From Buttiauxella agrestis ATCC 33320 (GTDB lineage: Bacteria; Pseudomonadota; Gammaproteobacteria; Enterobacterales; Enterobacteriaceae), in assembly GCF_000735355.1 (NCBI RefSeq), contig NZ_JMPI01000063.1:62001-126000 (forward strand): a stretch of 64,000 bases of DNA, given 5' to 3'. The position numbers and the translations under genes were made by a program. The notes below the pieces were generated by a model. The model searched no databases and had not been told where the DNA came from. It saw nothing but the letters and a program-made list of their open reading frames with translations. Positions 10,238-22,420 of the stretch are shown here, piece by piece (positions within the stretch are counted from its first letter, which is position 1; the number at the start of each line of letters is the position of its first letter).

Positions 10238-11182
10238 TCAGAGCGGATACTCAACGACCAGACGACGAGGCGCAACGCGTCCATCATCGTCTATTTCGGC
10301 CATGCCGATAAATTTGCCTTCATCACCTTCGGTGACGCGGACTAGCCCTTCTGCTGGGCTACCCGAGACTTGCACCGGCTGCCCATTCTTGAAGTAACCC
10401 GCAACAGCAGGTAATAAATTCACGATTGGGAAATCCGACGCAGGGCTATCCATTGGCATCAATAACGGATCTAACAGCACGGATGACTCAATTTCTTGCG
10501 CTTGTGCTTGCTCAACCAATGCATGCAATTGCTCAAGCGTTACCATGCGTTCGACGGGATACTTGCTTACTGCAAGGCGACGCAGGAAAGTCACATGGGC
10601 ACCACAACCGAGTTTCTCACCTAAATCATCAGTGATGGTCCGGATGTACGTTCCCTTAGAACAGTGAATTTCCAACTCAAGTTCATTGCCTTCATGGCGA
10701 ATAAACAGAAGTTCGTAAACCGTGATAGACCGCGCTTCACGCGGCACTTCGATACCCTGACGCGCATACTCATAAAGTGGCTTGCCTTGATATTTCAGTG
10801 CAGAGTACATCGATGGAACTTGCTGTGTTTCACCACGAAAGCTTTCTAACGCTTGCGCCAGCTGTTGCTCGGTAAAGGCTACCGGACGCTCCTGAACGAC
10901 TGTGCCATCAGCATCAGAAGTATCAGTGCGCTGCCCAAGGCGGGCAATAACACGGTAACGCTTATCGGAGTCCAGCAGATAGCGCGAGAATTTTGTCGCT
11001 TCACCGAGGCAAATCGGCAGCATTCCAGTTGCAAGCGGGTCAAGCGCTCCGGTATGACCGGCACGGTTAGCGTTATAAATACGCTTAACTTTCTGCAACG
11101 CATCGTTTGAAGATAAGCCCTGAGGTTTATCTAACAACAGTACTCCGTGGATATCACGACCACGACGACGAGGACGACTCAT
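10238..11182 (-). CDS. truB: tRNA pseudouridine-55 synthase TruB
   Basis: A 314-aa enzyme making pseudouridine 55 in the T loop of all elongator tRNAs. The catalytic aspartate lies in [12 protein letters not shown] (Asp48), and the C-terminal PUA-like domain ends in RRLVVEYPL. The ATG overlaps the rbfA stop codon by one base (TAATG), so the two are translated together. It belongs to the metY-rimP-nusA-infB-rbfA-truB operon. Confidence 0.98.
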   Translation of the reverse strand: MSRPRRRGRDIHGVLLLDKPQGLSSNDALQKVKRIYNANRAGHTGALDPLATGMLPICLGEATKFSRYLLDSDKRYRVIARLGQRTDTSDADGTVVQERPVAFTEQQLAQALESFRGETQQVPSMYSALKYQGKPLYEYARQGIEVPREARSITVYELLFIRHEGNELELEIHCSKGTYIRTITDDLGEKLGCGAHVTFLRRLAVSKYPVERMVTLEQLHALVEQAQAQEIESSVLLDPLLMPMDSPASDFPIVNLLPAVAGYFKNGQPVQVSGSPAEGLVRVTEGDEGKFIGMAEIDDDGRVAPRRLVVEYPL

Positions 11183-11586
11183 TAATCCTCCTTGCTGTCA
11201 TCCGTATCGTTTACACGGCGCTCATCATCGTTTCTGATGACGTTAGAAACCAGATTCGACATGCGCATACCTTCAACTAACGAGTTATCGTAGAAGAAGG
11301 TCAATTCAGGCACGATGCGCAGGCGCATTGCTTTGCCCAGCAAAGAACGAATGTAACCAGAAGCATCTTGCAGAACTTTGATGCCTTCTTTAACAGCCTG
11401 TTCGTCTTTATCGTTCAGGAAGGTTACAAACACTTTGGCATAGGCCAGGTCACGTGACACTTCGACACCAGAAACGGTGGTCATCATGCCCAGACGCGGG
11501 TCTTTAATTTCGCGTTGCAGGATGATTGCGATTTCTTTCTGCAATTCCTGAGAAACACGCTGCGGGCGACCAAATTCTTTCGCCAT
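11182..11586 (-). CDS. rbfA: Ribosome-binding factor A
   Basis: A 134-aa KH-like-fold protein needed for late 30S maturation and cold growth, about the length of the E. coli protein (133 aa). It starts [20 protein letters not shown], characteristic of the family, with the conserved VFVTFLND segment in the middle and an acidic C-terminal tail. It lies 68 bp downstream of infB and overlaps truB by one base. Confidence 0.98.
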   Translation of the reverse strand: MAKEFGRPQRVSQELQKEIAIILQREIKDPRLGMMTTVSGVEVSRDLAYAKVFVTFLNDKDEQAVKEGIKVLQDASGYIRSLLGKAMRLRIVPELTFFYDNSLVEGMRMSNLVSNVIRNDDERRVNDTDDSKED

Positions 11587-11654
11587 AATAAATTCTCCAT
11601 AAAATCAGGGGGCGCTCGGCCCCCTAAAGATATTAGCTATGTACTCGGCTGATA

Positions 11655-14339
11655 TCAGGCGATAGTACGCTGGATTTCGATGATTTCGAATACTTCGATC
11701 ACGTCACCAACACGCACATCGTTGTAGTTCTTCACGCCGATACCACATTCCATACCGTTACGAACTTCGTTCGCGTCATCTTTGAAGCGGCGCAGAGATT
11801 CCAGCTCGCCTTCATAGATAACAACGTTGTCGCGCAGTACACGGATTGGGTTGTGACGTTTGACCACACCTTCGGTAACCATACAACCTGCGATTGCGCC
11901 AAATTTAGGTGATTTGAACACGTCGCGAACTTCGGCCAGGCCGAGGATCTGTTGTTTGAGCTCAGGAGACAGCATACCGCTCATTGCTGCTTTAACTTCG
12001 TCAATCAGATGATAGATGACGGAGTAGTAACGCAGATCCAGGCTTTCAGATTCAATTACGCGGCGAGCAGATGCATCAGCACGTACGTTGAAGCCAACCA
12101 GAATAGCGTTAGAAGCTGCAGCAAGCGTTGCGTCAGTCTCAGTGATACCGCCCACGCCTGAACCGATGATTTTAACTTTAACTTCATCAGTTGACAGTTT
12201 CAGCAGGGAATCGCTGATCGCTTCAACAGAACCCTGAACGTCTGCTTTGAGCACAACGTTCACTTCAGACACTTCGCCTTCGGTCATGTTGGCGAACATG
12301 TTTTCCAGCTTAGATTTCTGCTGGCGAGCCAGTTTAACTTCGCGGAATTTACCCTGACGATACAGAGCAACTTCACGAGCTTTTTTCTCGTCACGAACAA
12401 CTGTTACTTCATCACCCGCTGCCGGAACACCGGACAGACCCAGGATTTCAACAGGAATAGACGGACCCGCTTCAGTCACTTCACGACCCATTTCGTCACG
12501 CATTGCACGAACACGGCCATATTCGAAACCACAAAGAACGATGTCGCCTTTGTTCAGGGAACCTTCACGAACCAGAACAGTTGCTACCGGACCACGACCT
12601 TTATCAAGGAAGGATTCGATAACCACACCGCTCGCCATACCGTCACGCATTGCTTTCAGTTCAAGAACTTCAGCTTGCAGCAGGATTGCGTCCAGCAGTT
12701 CGTCAATACCTGTACCTGCTTTAGCAGACACGTGGATGAACTGGCTTTCGCCGCCCCACTCTTCTGGCATGATGCCGTACTGAGACAGTTCCTGCTTAAC
12801 GCGGTCTGGATCAGCTTCTGGCTTATCGATTTTGTTCACCGCAACAACTACCGGCACCTGCGCCGCTTTCGCGTGCTGGATAGCTTCGATAGTTTGTGGC
12901 ATTACGCCATCGTCTGCAGCAACAACCAGAACAACGATATCCGTCGCCTGAGCACCACGAGCACGCATAGAAGTAAACGCTGCGTGGCCCGGGGTATCCA
13001 GGAAGGTAACCATACCGTTGTCAGTTTCTACGTGGTATGCACCGATGTGCTGGGTAATACCACCCGCTTCGCCAGACGCTACTTTAGTAGAGCGAATGTA
13101 GTCGAGCAGTGAAGTTTTACCGTGGTCAACGTGACCCATGATGGTAACAACCGGCGCACGTGACTCAGCAACTGCGTCAGTGTCACGGTCGCTCATCAGC
13201 GCTTCTTCCAGTTCGTTTTCACGACGCAGGATGACTTTGTGGCCCATCTCTTCGGCAACCAGCTGTGCGGTTTCCTGGTCGATGACCTGGTTGATGGTTG
13301 CCATTGCACCCAGTTTCATCATTGCTTTGATGACCTGAGAGCCTTTAACAGCCATTTTGTTAGCCAGTTCTGCAACAGTAACGGTTTCGCCGATTACGAC
13401 GTCACGGTTAACTGCTTGTGCAGGCTTGTTGAAGCCTTGCTGCAGTGAACTTGGTTTACGCTTGCCTTTACCACCACGAACTGCAGCACGAGCTTCTTCA
13501 CGGTCAGCTTTAGACTCGCCGTGTTTGCCGCCTTTTTTCTGGCGTGGTGCTTTAGTTGTCGCAGTACGAGCGCGAGTACGACCTGCTTCAACTTCACGGT
13601 CGTTTTCGTCTTCAGCCTGGCGAGCATGCTGAGAGGTGGTGACATGGTAATCAGATTTGTCGTCTTCCACTTTCTCTTCTTCCGTCCATACACCTGCGTT
13701 AGCTTCAGCCATTTTACGGGCCTCTTCAGCTACACGGCGGGCGTCTTCTTCTAATTTGCGACGGGCTTCTTCTTCAGCAGCGCGCTTCAGCTCGGCAGCT
13801 TCTGCTTCGCGGCGGGCTTTGTCGGCCTGGGCGCTTTTCGTCATATCGTCTTGTTGATTGCTCACTTTGTCTTTTTCCGCAGCTTCACGTTTCGCTTTAT
13901 CAGCGGCTTCACGCTTAGCTTTATCTTCAGCTTCACGTTTAGCTTTTTCTTGCGCCTGACGATTGGCAGCTTCCTGCGCCTCACGTTGGGCTTGCTCTTC
14001 CGCTTCACGCTGCGCCTGTTCTTCCGCGGCAAGACGTTCAGTCTCTTGCGGATCACGTTTCACAAAGGTGCGCTTCTTGCGGACTTCGATTTGTACCGAT
14101 TTACTTTTCCCACCGGTACCTGGAATGTTTAAAGTACTGCGCGTTTTGCGCTGTAATGTCAACTTATCTGGCGCAGAACCATGTTCACGGTTCAGGTGGG
14201 CCAGTAATGTTTGTTTCTCCTGGGCCGAGACAGAATCATCAGCAGCCTTAGGGATCCCTGCATCAGCAAATTGCTGTACCAGGCGGTCCACGGAGGTCTG
14301 AATCTCTGCGGCCAGCGCTTTTACGGTTACATCTGTCAT
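11655..14339 (-). CDS. infB: Translation initiation factor IF-2
   Basis: An 894-aa GTPase (E. coli 890) that brings initiator tRNA to the 30S subunit. The order is an N-terminal IF2 domain, a long charged Ala/Glu/Lys/Arg coiled region (residues about 95-215), a G domain with [17 protein letters not shown] and NKID, then domains II-IV ending [10 protein letters not shown]. The two internal starts known in E. coli are preserved: a GTG at 13863-13865 (codon 159, V of VSNQQDD) and an ATG at 13842-13844 (codon 166), so IF2-1, IF2-2 and IF2-3 forms are probable. It follows nusA by 24 bp. Confidence 0.98.
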   Translation of the reverse strand: MTDVTVKALAAEIQTSVDRLVQQFADAGIPKAADDSVSAQEKQTLLAHLNREHGSAPDKLTLQRKTRSTLNIPGTGGKSKSVQIEVRKKRTFVKRDPQETERLAAEEQAQREAEEQAQREAQEAANRQAQEKAKREAEDKAKREAADKAKREAAEKDKVSNQQDDMTKSAQADKARREAEAAELKRAAEEEARRKLEEDARRVAEEARKMAEANAGVWTEEEKVEDDKSDYHVTTSQHARQAEDENDREVEAGRTRARTATTKAPRQKKGGKHGESKADREEARAAVRGGKGKRKPSSLQQGFNKPAQAVNRDVVIGETVTVAELANKMAVKGSQVIKAMMKLGAMATINQVIDQETAQLVAEEMGHKVILRRENELEEALMSDRDTDAVAESRAPVVTIMGHVDHGKTSLLDYIRSTKVASGEAGGITQHIGAYHVETDNGMVTFLDTPGHAAFTSMRARGAQATDIVVLVVAADDGVMPQTIEAIQHAKAAQVPVVVAVNKIDKPEADPDRVKQELSQYGIMPEEWGGESQFIHVSAKAGTGIDELLDAILLQAEVLELKAMRDGMASGVVIESFLDKGRGPVATVLVREGSLNKGDIVLCGFEYGRVRAMRDEMGREVTEAGPSIPVEILGLSGVPAAGDEVTVVRDEKKAREVALYRQGKFREVKLARQQKSKLENMFANMTEGEVSEVNVVLKADVQGSVEAISDSLLKLSTDEVKVKIIGSGVGGITETDATLAAASNAILVGFNVRADASARRVIESESLDLRYYSVIYHLIDEVKAAMSGMLSPELKQQILGLAEVRDVFKSPKFGAIAGCMVTEGVVKRHNPIRVLRDNVVIYEGELESLRRFKDDANEVRNGMECGIGVKNYNDVRVGDVIEVFEIIEIQRTIA

Positions 14340-14363
14340 GCTGTTCCTTCCTGCTACAGTTTA

Positions 14364-15869
14364 TTACGCTTCGCCGCCAAACCAGCAGATATTGCGAGCA
14401 GCCATAATCAATTCACCGGCCTTCTCGTTAGTTAAACCTTCAATATCTGACAGATCGTCGACACCTTGCTCAGCCAAGTCTTCCAGCGAGCTCACACCGC
14501 GCGAAGCGAGTTTAAAGGCCAGATTGCGATCCATACCTTCGAGGTTCAGCAGATCCTCTTTAGGTTTGTTATCGCCCAGGCTTTCTTCCTGCGCCAATGC
14601 CAGCGTGGTGAGGGCGTTTTTGGCGCGATCACGTAATGCTTCCACTGTATCTTCATCAAGGCCATCAATTTCCAGCAGCTCTTTCATTGGCACGTAGGCC
14701 AGTTCTTCGAGAGTGGAGAAACCTTCTTCTACCAATACAGTGGCGAAGTCCTCGTCGATTTCGAGGTATTTAGTAAAGGTATCAATGGCCGCATGTGCTT
14801 CAGCCTGATGCTTAGCTTGCAGGTCATCAACAGTCATAACGTTGAGTTCCCAGCCGCTCAGTTGAGCAGCCAGACGCACGTTCTGACCATTACGACCGAT
14901 AGCTTGTGCCAGATTGCCTGCCTCTACCGCGATGTCCATTGTATGTTTGTCTTCATCAACAACAATGGAAGCTACGTCTGCTGGAGCCATAGCATTGATA
15001 ACAAATTGTGCTGGGTTATCGTCCCACAACACGATATCAATACGCTCGCCACCCAGTTCAGTAGAAACAGCCTGGACACGCGCACCACGCATGCCAACAC
15101 AAGCCCCTACTGGGTCGATACGCTTATCGTTGGTTTTCACAGCGATTTTCGCACGAGAACCAGGATCACGCGCCGCAGCTTTAATTTCAATAACTTCTTC
15201 GCCGATTTCCGGCACTTCAATGCGGAACAGTTCGATCAGCATTTCAGGCTTAGATCGACTAACAAACAGTTGAGCGCCGCGAGCTTCCGGACGCACAGCA
15301 TAAAGCACACCGCGGATACGGTCACCTGGGCGGAAGTTTTCACGCGGCAACATATCTTCGCGAGGAATTACTGCTTCAGCACTCGTGTTAGAACCATCGA
15401 TCGGGCGAACTTCTAGCGAAATATTATCACGGTTAACTTTCTTAACCACGCCTGTGATGATCTCACCTTCTAGCTCGCGGAACTGATCAACTACCATTGC
15501 GCGTTCAGCTTCACGTACTTTTTGTACGATAACCTGTTTTGCGGTCTGAGTAGTGATACGGTCGAAAGTCACAGATTCGATCTGGTCTTCAACGTATCCG
15601 CCAACATTCAGCTCTGGATCTTCGAATTGAGCTGCATCAAGGGTAATTTCACGCGTAGGTTGGGTCACTTCTTCAACAATAACCCAGCGGCGGAAAGTAT
15701 CGAAGTCACCACTTTTACGATCGATGCTGACACGCACATCAATCTCTTGTTCGTATTTTTTCTTGGTCGCTGTTGCAAGTGCACTTTCCAGCGCTTCGAA
15801 AATCTTCTCGCGCGGCAGTGATTTTTCATTGGAAACTGCTTCTACAACAGCCAAAATTTCTTTGTTCAT
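14364..15869 (-). CDS. nusA: Transcription elongation/termination factor NusA
   Basis: A 501-aa RNA polymerase-binding factor (E. coli 495) controlling pausing, termination and antitermination. It has the N-terminal polymerase-binding domain starting [16 protein letters not shown], an S1 domain with [16 protein letters not shown], two KH domains ([26 protein letters not shown]) and two acidic C-terminal repeats that contact the alpha subunit. It lies 27 bp after rimP and 24 bp before infB, which is the standard operon. Confidence 0.98.
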   Translation of the reverse strand: MNKEILAVVEAVSNEKSLPREKIFEALESALATATKKKYEQEIDVRVSIDRKSGDFDTFRRWVIVEEVTQPTREITLDAAQFEDPELNVGGYVEDQIESVTFDRITTQTAKQVIVQKVREAERAMVVDQFRELEGEIITGVVKKVNRDNISLEVRPIDGSNTSAEAVIPREDMLPRENFRPGDRIRGVLYAVRPEARGAQLFVSRSKPEMLIELFRIEVPEIGEEVIEIKAAARDPGSRAKIAVKTNDKRIDPVGACVGMRGARVQAVSTELGGERIDIVLWDDNPAQFVINAMAPADVASIVVDEDKHTMDIAVEAGNLAQAIGRNGQNVRLAAQLSGWELNVMTVDDLQAKHQAEAHAAIDTFTKYLEIDEDFATVLVEEGFSTLEELAYVPMKELLEIDGLDEDTVEALRDRAKNALTTLALAQEESLGDNKPKEDLLNLEGMDRNLAFKLASRGVSSLEDLAEQGVDDLSDIEGLTNEKAGELIMAARNICWFGGEA

Positions 15870-15896
15870 CCTGGGTTTTCACCTCAATCCAAACTA

Positions 15897-16349
15897 TTAA
15901 AAGTGGGGTACCAGGTTCGCTTTCTGGATGTTGCTCAGCGCGAACACTTCATCTTTACCTTCCACCGTGACCGTGATCATCTCACCTTCTACGGCTTTAA
16001 TTATACCCTGCCATTTACGACGGTTTTGCACAGCCATTCGCAACACAATGCTCACTTCTTCGCCGGTAAAGCGAACGTAATGCTCCGCGGTGAACATTGG
16101 TCGATCAAGGCCTGGTGAGGAAACTTCCAGGTTGTAAGCTACAGTGATAGGGTCTTCGACATCCAGAACTGCACTTACCTGGTGACTGACATCAGCACAA
16201 TCATCAACATTGATGCCAGCTTCACTATCAATATAGATGCGCAGCGTAGATTGGCGACCTCGAACGAATTCGATACCGACTAATTCATAGCCCAGCGCCT
16301 CGACCGGTGCTGAAATCATCTCTGTTAATTTTTGCTCTAATGTGGACAA
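15897..16349 (-). CDS. rimP: Ribosome maturation factor RimP
   Basis: A 150-aa 30S maturation factor, equal in length to E. coli RimP if translation starts at the TTG at 16347-16349 ([12 protein letters not shown]). A G-rich ribosome binding site (GGGGGTG) lies 4-5 nt upstream. A GTG two codons earlier would overlap that site, and the frame stays open further upstream without conservation, so TTG is preferred. Conserved segments include [20 protein letters not shown] and VSSPGLDRP. Confidence 0.93.
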   Translation of the reverse strand: MSTLEQKLTEMISAPVEALGYELVGIEFVRGRQSTLRIYIDSEAGINVDDCADVSHQVSAVLDVEDPITVAYNLEVSSPGLDRPMFTAEHYVRFTGEEVSIVLRMAVQNRRKWQGIIKAVEGEMITVTVEGKDEVFALSNIQKANLVPHF

Positions 16350-16411
16350 GCCCACCCCCGAGAAATAAAAAAAGGGCATATAGCCCAGTTATTCTGAAGT
16401 CAGATAACAAA

Positions 16412-16432
16412 AAACCCCGATAAATCGAGGCT
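16412..16432 (-). terminator. Terminator/attenuator between metY and rimP
   Basis: On the minus strand CCTCGAT-TTA-TCGGGG is followed by TTTTTTG. It lies between the metY tRNA and rimP, so it probably ends part of the transcripts while the rest continue into rimP-nusA. Confidence 0.7.
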
Positions 16433-16559
16433 TTATATAACTGAACCCTGTACACCGCGATTGCGGCCCGGACACCATCCAGGAGAATTTTTTTCTAAAT
16501 TCTTCGCGAGGCACCAACTGGTGTTCACACTATATTTGAAAAAGAACTCTCAGGGAAAG

Positions 16560-16636
<77 letters not shown>

Positions 16637-16652
16637 TCCGAAAACGTGGCAA

Positions 16653-16681
16653 ATATTACGCCGATATTGCATAAAATGCAA
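16653..16681 (-). promoter_or_regulatory. Sigma-70 promoter of metY-rimP-nusA operon
   Basis: Minus strand: TTGCAT (16676-16681), a spacer of exactly 17 bp, and TAATAT (16653-16658), ending 16 bp before the metY 5' end. The placement is right for transcription beginning just upstream of the tRNA. Boxes and spacing are seen directly; activity is inferred. Confidence 0.7.
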
Positions 16682-16696
16682 GAAATGCAGATATTT

Positions 16697-16783
16697 TGGT
16701 ACCGAGGACGGGACTTGAACCCGTAAGCCCAATCGGGCACTACCACCTCAAGGTAGCGTGTCTACCAATTCCACCACCTCGGC
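16697..16783 (-). tRNA. leuU: tRNA-Leu (GAG)
   Basis: An 87-nt class II tRNA on the minus strand with acceptor GCCGAGG/CCTCGGT, a long variable arm (GTGCCCGATTGGGCTTAC) and encoded CCA. The anticodon GAG lies in the loop TTGAGGT. Position between secG and metY matches E. coli leuU, although only 60 bp separate it from metY here. Confidence 0.96.
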
Positions 16784-16828
16784 ACTTTGCGTACGGCAAT
16801 CATTTCTTACCGTACAGAAGCTTACTAC

Positions 16829-17158
16829 TTACTGCGGGATATCGCTGCTCGGCTTGGTAGGTGCCGCTGGCTGTGACTCAGTTTTTGTTGGCTGAGTTAA
16901 GTTATCCCACACACTTCCTTTATCGGTTTTGTTGGTATTGAGGTTACCCAGTACCAGGCTGATGATAAAGAACAGCGTTGCTAACACAGCGGTCATACGG
17001 GTCATGAAGTTACCAGAACCGTTAGAACCAAACAGCGTAGCGGAAGCGCCTGCTCCGAAGGAGGCTCCCATATCAGCGCCTTTACCTTGTTGCAGCATAA
17101 TAAGACCTACAAGGCCCAGAGCTACAATAAGGAAAACAACTAAAAGAGCTTCGTACAT
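16829..17158 (-). CDS. secG: SecG, protein translocase subunit
   Basis: A 109-aa inner-membrane subunit of SecYEG. Two transmembrane segments are visible (residues about 2-20 and 54-72), joined by a Gly/Ala-rich loop with the family motif [18 protein letters not shown], and a hydrophilic Pro/Thr-rich tail. The start MYEALLVVF is conserved. It lies downstream of glmM and upstream of leuU on the same strand, as in E. coli. Confidence 0.97.
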   Translation of the reverse strand: MYEALLVVFLIVALGLVGLIMLQQGKGADMGASFGAGASATLFGSNGSGNFMTRMTAVLATLFFIISLVLGNLNTNKTDKGSVWDNLTQPTKTESQPAAPTKPSSDIPQ

Positions 17159-17346
17159 ATTATCAACCTGTTCCTTGCGGTATTACCGCATACCAAAGCT
17201 TCAAACCAGTCAAGCGGATATGTTTAAGTTTACCCACTGAAGCGGGTGAGAATACTAACCAAAGCCTTCGAACTGCGCAAGGGCAATTTATTCACATTTC
17301 GCTGACTGCGGAAAAAAACAGCAACACACCCACTTTCGCCTGGAAA

Positions 17347-17368
17347 ACAGGCGGCAAGTGCCGCCTTT
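17347..17368 (-). terminator. Possible glmM terminator
   Basis: The stem GGCGGCA/TGCCGCC, flanked on the minus strand by a T-rich tail (TGTTTTCC), lies 25 bp after the glmM stop. The rest of the 233-bp glmM-secG gap shows no other gene and probably holds the secG promoter. Confidence 0.55.
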
Positions 17369-17391
17369 TCACACAATAACCAAGAGTGACT

Positions 17392-18729
17392 TTACACTGC
17401 TTTTACAGCATCAGCGATACGGTTGGCATATTCAATGACCAACGCTTCATCTTCGCCTTCCACCATTACGCGGATGAGAGGCTCTGTGCCGGATTTACGT
17501 AGTAACACGCGGCCACGATTGCCTAGCGCCTCTTCAACTTCAGCAGTCACTTTTTTCACTGAGTCGTGTTCAAGTGGATCACCGCTGCCTGCGGTAAAGC
17601 GTACATTAACCAAAATTTGCGGGAATAACTTCATTCCGCTGCATAAGTCATGCAAGCTCATATGGTTACGCACCATTGCTGTGAGTACTTGCAAACCTGC
17701 AACGATACCGTCGCCAGTAGTGGTTTTATCCAGAAGAATTACGTGACCTGAATTTTCAGCGCCAATTCTCCAGCCTTTTTCCTGAAGTTTTTCCAGAACA
17801 TAACGGTCGCCCACTTTTGCGCGAGCAAACGGAATACCGAGCTGTTTGAGTGCCAGTTCCAGTCCCATATTGCTCATCAGTGTACCGACAGCGCCACCGC
17901 GTAATTGGCCCTGACGCAAACCTTCACGAGCAATGATGTAAAGAATTTGGTCGCCATCAACTTTATGGCCCAGGTTATCCACCATGATGACACGGTCGCC
18001 ATCCCCATCAAGAGCGATACCAATATCAGCTTTTTCAGCCAGCACACGCTCCTGAAGCATACGCACGTCAGTCGCACCGCATTTTTCGTTGATGTTGACG
18101 CCGTTAGGCTCACAGCCCACGGTAATAACCGTTGCACCCAGCTCGCGCAGCACATTCGGTGCAATGTGGTACGTTGCACCGTTAGCACAATCGACAACAA
18201 TTTTCAGGCTGTTGAGGCTTAATTCGTTCGGGAATGTGCCTTTACAGAATTCAATGTAGCGACCTGCAGCGTCAACGATACGGCTGGCTTTGCCCAGCTC
18301 CGCTGAATCCACGCAGGTAATTTCTTTTTCCATTTCCGCTTCGATAGCTTCTTCGACTTCGTCCGGCAATTTAGTACCGTCGATCGAGAAGAATTTAATC
18401 CCGTTATCATAGAACGGGTTATGGGAGGCAGAGATAACTATCCCTGCTTCAGCACGGAATGCACGGGTCAGATAAGCAACGGCAGGCGTTGGCATCGGGC
18501 CAGTGAATGAGGCAGACAGCCCTGCTGCCGCCAGACCAGCTTCCAGAGCAGATTCCAGCATATAACCAGAGATACGGGTGTCTTTACCGATAATAATTTT
18601 ACGCGAGCCGTGGCGCGCTAATACCTTACCTGCGGCCCAGCCGAGTTTGAGCACGAAGTCAGGAGTAATTGGAGAATCGCCTACACGACCGCGGATGCCA
18701 TCTGTGCCAAAATATTTACGGTTACTCAT
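17392..18729 (-). CDS. glmM: Phosphoglucosamine mutase GlmM
   Basis: A 445-aa enzyme interconverting glucosamine-6-phosphate and glucosamine-1-phosphate for UDP-GlcNAc, peptidoglycan and LPS synthesis. The phosphoserine is in [12 protein letters not shown] (about Ser102), the metal loop is DGDGDR, and the sugar loop is GAENSGHV, with a C-terminal phosphate loop [12 protein letters not shown]. Its start overlaps the end of folP by 8 nt, indicating coupled translation. Confidence 0.98.
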   Translation of the reverse strand: MSNRKYFGTDGIRGRVGDSPITPDFVLKLGWAAGKVLARHGSRKIIIGKDTRISGYMLESALEAGLAAAGLSASFTGPMPTPAVAYLTRAFRAEAGIVISASHNPFYDNGIKFFSIDGTKLPDEVEEAIEAEMEKEITCVDSAELGKASRIVDAAGRYIEFCKGTFPNELSLNSLKIVVDCANGATYHIAPNVLRELGATVITVGCEPNGVNINEKCGATDVRMLQERVLAEKADIGIALDGDGDRVIMVDNLGHKVDGDQILYIIAREGLRQGQLRGGAVGTLMSNMGLELALKQLGIPFARAKVGDRYVLEKLQEKGWRIGAENSGHVILLDKTTTGDGIVAGLQVLTAMVRNHMSLHDLCSGMKLFPQILVNVRFTAGSGDPLEHDSVKKVTAEVEEALGNRGRVLLRKSGTEPLIRVMVEGEDEALVIEYANRIADAVKAV

Positions 18730-19570
18730 AGCGTTTTTTTTCCTTCGCTGAAAGTGTGGCTTCCACCACGCGCATCGCTTCGACTGACTCTTTTACATCG
18801 TGAACTCTAATGATATTAGCCCCTTGCATTGCAGATATTACCGCGCAAGCAAGACTGCCGCTCAGACGTTGATCCGGTCCGACGTTCAGCAATTGGCCAA
18901 CCATTGATTTACGCGACATCCCCACCAGCAGCGGTAAGCCAAAGTGGTGGAATTCGGAGAGTCGGGCTAAAAGTTGATAATTATGGGTTAGATTTTTACC
19001 GAAACCAAAGCCCGGGTCGAGCAACAATTTTTCTTTTGAGATTCCGGCCGCTTCGCAGCGAGCTATTTGGTCGATAAAAAAGCGGTTCACATCGGCAAAG
19101 ACATCATCGTAATGAGGTGCTTGCTGCATATTTTTAGGCTCGCCCTGCATATGCATCAGGCAAACAGGTAACCCTGTTTCGGCAGCGGCTTCGAGCGCCC
19201 CTGGCTCTTGTAATGAACGAATATCATTGATGATATGCGCACCGACTCTTGCAGCTTCGCGAATCACTTCCGGTTTCGACGTATCAACAGAAATCCACAC
19301 TTCGAAGCGCTGTGCAATGGCTTCTACAACTGGGATCACACGAGACAACTCTTCCTCGACACTCACTTCAGCCGCGCCCGGGCGCGTTGACTCACCGCCA
19401 ATATCAATAATCGTCGCACCCGCGTTGATCATCGCATTAGCGTGTTTTACGGCCTCAACTAACGAATTGTGCTGCCCACCGTCAGAAAACGAATCAGGTG
19501 TGACATTTAAGATCCCCATAATATGAGGGTGCGAGAGATCGAGCGTAGTGCCCTGTGCGGTGAGTTTCAT
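18722..19570 (-). CDS. folP: Dihydropteroate synthase
   Basis: A 282-aa TIM-barrel enzyme condensing p-aminobenzoate with the pterin diphosphate in folate synthesis; target of sulfonamides. Family motifs [14 protein letters not shown] and [16 protein letters not shown] are present. The ATG at 19568-19570 gives [15 protein letters not shown] as in E. coli; an upstream in-frame ATG at 19585 would add five unconserved residues. It lies downstream of ftsH and overlaps glmM by 8 nt. Confidence 0.97.
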   Translation of the reverse strand: MKLTAQGTTLDLSHPHIMGILNVTPDSFSDGGQHNSLVEAVKHANAMINAGATIIDIGGESTRPGAAEVSVEEELSRVIPVVEAIAQRFEVWISVDTSKPEVIREAARVGAHIINDIRSLQEPGALEAAAETGLPVCLMHMQGEPKNMQQAPHYDDVFADVNRFFIDQIARCEAAGISKEKLLLDPGFGFGKNLTHNYQLLARLSEFHHFGLPLLVGMSRKSMVGQLLNVGPDQRLSGSLACAVISAMQGANIIRVHDVKESVEAMRVVEATLSAKEKKRYE

Positions 19571-19610
19571 CAAAATTCCCTGCATAGACTTTGGTTAAAA
19601 CAAAAAACAA

Positions 19611-19635
19611 AAACCCCGGGACAAGCCCAGGGTTT
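19611..19635 (-). terminator. Terminator/attenuator between ftsH and folP
   Basis: On the minus strand ACCCTGGGCTTGTCCCGGGGT is followed by TTTTTGTTTTTTG, a good intrinsic terminator 36 bp after the ftsH stop. Partial read-through would supply folP-glmM. Confidence 0.8.
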
Positions 19636-19670
19636 TATAGATTACTGCATTAACATCTGGCAGTGACGAC

Positions 19671-21608
19671 TTATTTATCGCCCAACTGCTCTGACATAGT
19701 ATTTCCAGGATTCGGCGTGCGCGGTTCATCGACCGGACGCGGTGCACGTGGTGTACCGTTATTATCAGAATTGTTGTTGCCGTTGTTTGAATCTTCCCAA
19801 CCTGCTGGCGGTCGCACATCGCGACGATTCATCAGGTCATCAATCTGAGGCGCATCTATGGTTTCATACTTCATCAATGCGTCTTTCATGGTGTGGAGAA
19901 TATCCATATTTTCATTCAGGAGCTGGCGCGCGCGAGCATAGTTACGCTCAATCAACAGCTTCACTTCCTGATCGATGATACGCGCAGTTTCATCGGACAT
20001 ATGTTTTGCTTTCGCCACGGAACGACCCAGGAATACTTCGCCTTCCTCTTCCGCATACAGCAACGGACCGAGTTTCTCAGAGAAGCCCCATTGGGTGACC
20101 ATGTTACGGGCAATAGATGTCGCTACTTTGATGTCGTTAGACGCACCGGTAGAAACATGCTCAGCACCGTAAATAATCTCTTCAGCAAGACGGCCACCGT
20201 ACAAAGTAGAAATCTGGCTTTCCAGTTTCTGGCGGCTTGCGCTGATTGCATCACCTTCCGGCAAGAAGAACGTTACACCCAGTGCACGACCGCGCGGAAT
20301 AATCGTTACTTTATGCACAGGATCGTGTTCTGGAACCAGACGACCAATAATCGCATGCCCTGCTTCATGATAGGCAGTGGATTCTTTTTGCGCTTCTGTC
20401 ATCACCATGGAGCGACGTTCCGCACCCATCATGATTTTGTCTTTCGCTTTTTCGAATTCAACCATCGAAACTACGCGCTTGTTGCCACGGGCAGCAAACA
20501 GAGCTGCTTCGTTGACCAGGTTTGCAAGGTCTGCACCGGAGAAGCCTGGCGTACCACGTGCAATAATTGCTGCGTCGATGTCCGGAGACAACGGTACACG
20601 GCGCATATGCACTTTCAGGATTTGCTCACGGCCACGTACATCTGGCAGACCAACCACAACCTGACGGTCGAAACGGCCCGGACGCAGCAATGCTGGGTCA
20701 AGTACGTCTGGACGGTTAGTCGCAGCGATAACGATGATACCTTCGTTACCTTCGAAACCATCCATTTCAACCAGCATCTGGTTCAGTGTTTGTTCACGTT
20801 CATCGTGACCACCACCCAGACCCGCGCCACGCTGACGGCCTACGGCGTCGATTTCATCGATAAAGATGATGCAGGGTGCCGCTTTCTTGGCTTGCTCGAA
20901 CATGTCGCGAACACGGGAAGCACCCACACCGACGAACATTTCTACGAAGTCAGAACCGGAAATAGTAAAGAACGGCACTTTCGCTTCACCTGCAATAGCT
21001 TTCGCCAGCAAGGTTTTACCGGTACCAGGAGGGCCAACCATCAGCACGCCTTTCGGGATTTTACCGCCCAGTTTCTGGAAACGGCTTGGCTCACGAAGGT
21101 ACTCAACCAGTTCAGCAACTTCTTCTTTTGCTTCGTCACAACCAGCAACATCAGCAAAAGTGGTCTTAATTTGGTCTTCGGTGAGCATACGCGCCTTGCT
21201 CTTGCCGAACGACATGGCACCTTTGCCACCCCCGCCCTGCATCTGACGCATAAAGAAGATCCAGACCCCAATTAGCAATAGCATTGGGAACCAGGAGATG
21301 AAAATAGAAGCCAGCAAGCTTGGCTCTTCAGGCGGTTCGCCTACTACTTTCACATTTTTGGTCAGCAGGTTATCAAGCAGTTTAGGATCGTTAACGGGGA
21401 TGTAAGTCGTGTATCGGTTACTATCTTTCTTGGTAACTTTGATTTCACGTCCATTGATACTCGCTTCACGAACCTGATCCTGATTCACTTCAGACAGGAA
21501 AGTGGAGTAATCCACCCTACGGCCGTTTGACTCGCTGGGCCCAAAGCTCTGGAACACAGACATCAGCACAACCGCGATGACCAGCCAGAGTATTAGGTTT
21601 TTCGCCAT
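19671..21608 (-). CDS. ftsH: FtsH, membrane-bound ATP-dependent zinc protease
   Basis: A 645-aa AAA+ metalloprotease of the inner membrane, which degrades LpxC, sigma-32 and misassembled membrane proteins. Two N-terminal transmembrane segments flank a periplasmic domain. The AAA domain has Walker A GPPGTGKT, Walker [10 protein letters not shown] and the SRH. The zinc site is HEAGH, and the tail ends [11 protein letters not shown] use the ATG at 21606-21608 (MAKNLILWL). A TTG three codons upstream (MSDMAKN), with GAGG 8 nt before it, is an equally plausible start. Confidence 0.97.
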   Translation of the reverse strand: MAKNLILWLVIAVVLMSVFQSFGPSESNGRRVDYSTFLSEVNQDQVREASINGREIKVTKKDSNRYTTYIPVNDPKLLDNLLTKNVKVVGEPPEEPSLLASIFISWFPMLLLIGVWIFFMRQMQGGGGKGAMSFGKSKARMLTEDQIKTTFADVAGCDEAKEEVAELVEYLREPSRFQKLGGKIPKGVLMVGPPGTGKTLLAKAIAGEAKVPFFTISGSDFVEMFVGVGASRVRDMFEQAKKAAPCIIFIDEIDAVGRQRGAGLGGGHDEREQTLNQMLVEMDGFEGNEGIIVIAATNRPDVLDPALLRPGRFDRQVVVGLPDVRGREQILKVHMRRVPLSPDIDAAIIARGTPGFSGADLANLVNEAALFAARGNKRVVSMVEFEKAKDKIMMGAERRSMVMTEAQKESTAYHEAGHAIIGRLVPEHDPVHKVTIIPRGRALGVTFFLPEGDAISASRQKLESQISTLYGGRLAEEIIYGAEHVSTGASNDIKVATSIARNMVTQWGFSEKLGPLLYAEEEGEVFLGRSVAKAKHMSDETARIIDQEVKLLIERNYARARQLLNENMDILHTMKDALMKYETIDAPQIDDLMNRRDVRPPAGWEDSNNGNNNSDNNGTPRAPRPVDEPRTPNPGNTMSEQLGDK

Positions 21609-21664
21609 GTCACTCAAGGGATTAACCTCATATTACAACTGTGTTAACAAACAGCGTCAGGGGA

Positions 21665-22294
21665 CTATAGTTTTCGCCCAGTCGCTACAATGTACACTTC
21701 ACGTGAGCGGGCACGAGAAGAGTCCGGTTTACGAACTTTAACTGTCGTAAACAGGGAGCGAATTTCTCGTAGATACTCATCGAAACCTTCGCCCTGAAAC
21801 ACTTTCACTAAAAAACTACCGCCCGGTGCCAGAACATCACGACACATTTCCAGTGCCAGTTCTACTAAATACATAGACCGAGGAATATCAACTGCCGGTG
21901 TCCCGCTCATATTTGGAGCCATATCTGACATGACAACCTGAACTTTACTGTCACCAACACGATCCAGCAGAGCTTTCACGACTAGTTCATCACGAAAATC
22001 GCCCTGAAGGAAATCAACACCAACGATAGGATCCATTGGTAAAAGATCGCAAGCAATGATTCGCCCCTGGTTCCCGATTTGAGTCACAACATATTGTGAC
22101 CAGCCTCCGGGAGCCGCGCCAAGATCAACAATAGTCATTCCTGGCTTAAAAAGTTTGTCACTTTGCTGTATTTCATCAAGTTTAAACCAGGCACGGGAAC
22201 GCAACCCTTTTTTATGCGCCTGAATTACATATTTATCGCTAAAGTGTTCCTGCAGCCAGCGACCAGAGCTGGCAGAACGCTTTTTACCTGTCAT
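21665..22294 (-). CDS. rlmE: 23S rRNA 2'-O-ribose U2552 methyltransferase
   Basis: A 209-aa SAM-dependent methyltransferase (RrmJ/FtsJ), the same length as in E. coli. The SAM motif [15 protein letters not shown]-type segment is present (here starting TIVDLG), with KDKE-type catalytic residues in the family positions: Lys of WFKLDE, the Asp in SDMAPN and the Lys in [10 protein letters not shown]. The ATG at 22292-22294 gives [10 protein letters not shown]. It lies 56 bp upstream of ftsH on the same strand and is divergent from yhbY. Confidence 0.97.
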   Translation of the reverse strand: MTGKKRSASSGRWLQEHFSDKYVIQAHKKGLRSRAWFKLDEIQQSDKLFKPGMTIVDLGAAPGGWSQYVVTQIGNQGRIIACDLLPMDPIVGVDFLQGDFRDELVVKALLDRVGDSKVQVVMSDMAPNMSGTPAVDIPRSMYLVELALEMCRDVLAPGGSFLVKVFQGEGFDEYLREIRSLFTTVKVRKPDSSRARSREVYIVATGRKL

Positions 22295-22420
22295 CTCATT
22301 TTCCAACTTTGTTCATCGTGAGTAGCAGGCTGTAGACTTATCAGCACAGCCGATTTGGCGATACAGTAGAGATGGCGGTAGAATGAACCGTTTTCAATCC
22401 CAACGTAAGCAAAAAATACG

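Noticed and set aside
13620-14060. Repetitive charged sequence in infB as a DNA repeat element
   Set aside because: It encodes the known Ala/Glu/Lys/Arg-rich linker of IF2; not a separate element.
19893-21275. Long 460-codon open frame on the plus strand opposite ftsH
   Set aside because: It lies entirely antisense to the conserved ftsH coding sequence, has no ribosome binding site or recognisable domain, and reflects third-position bias of ftsH.
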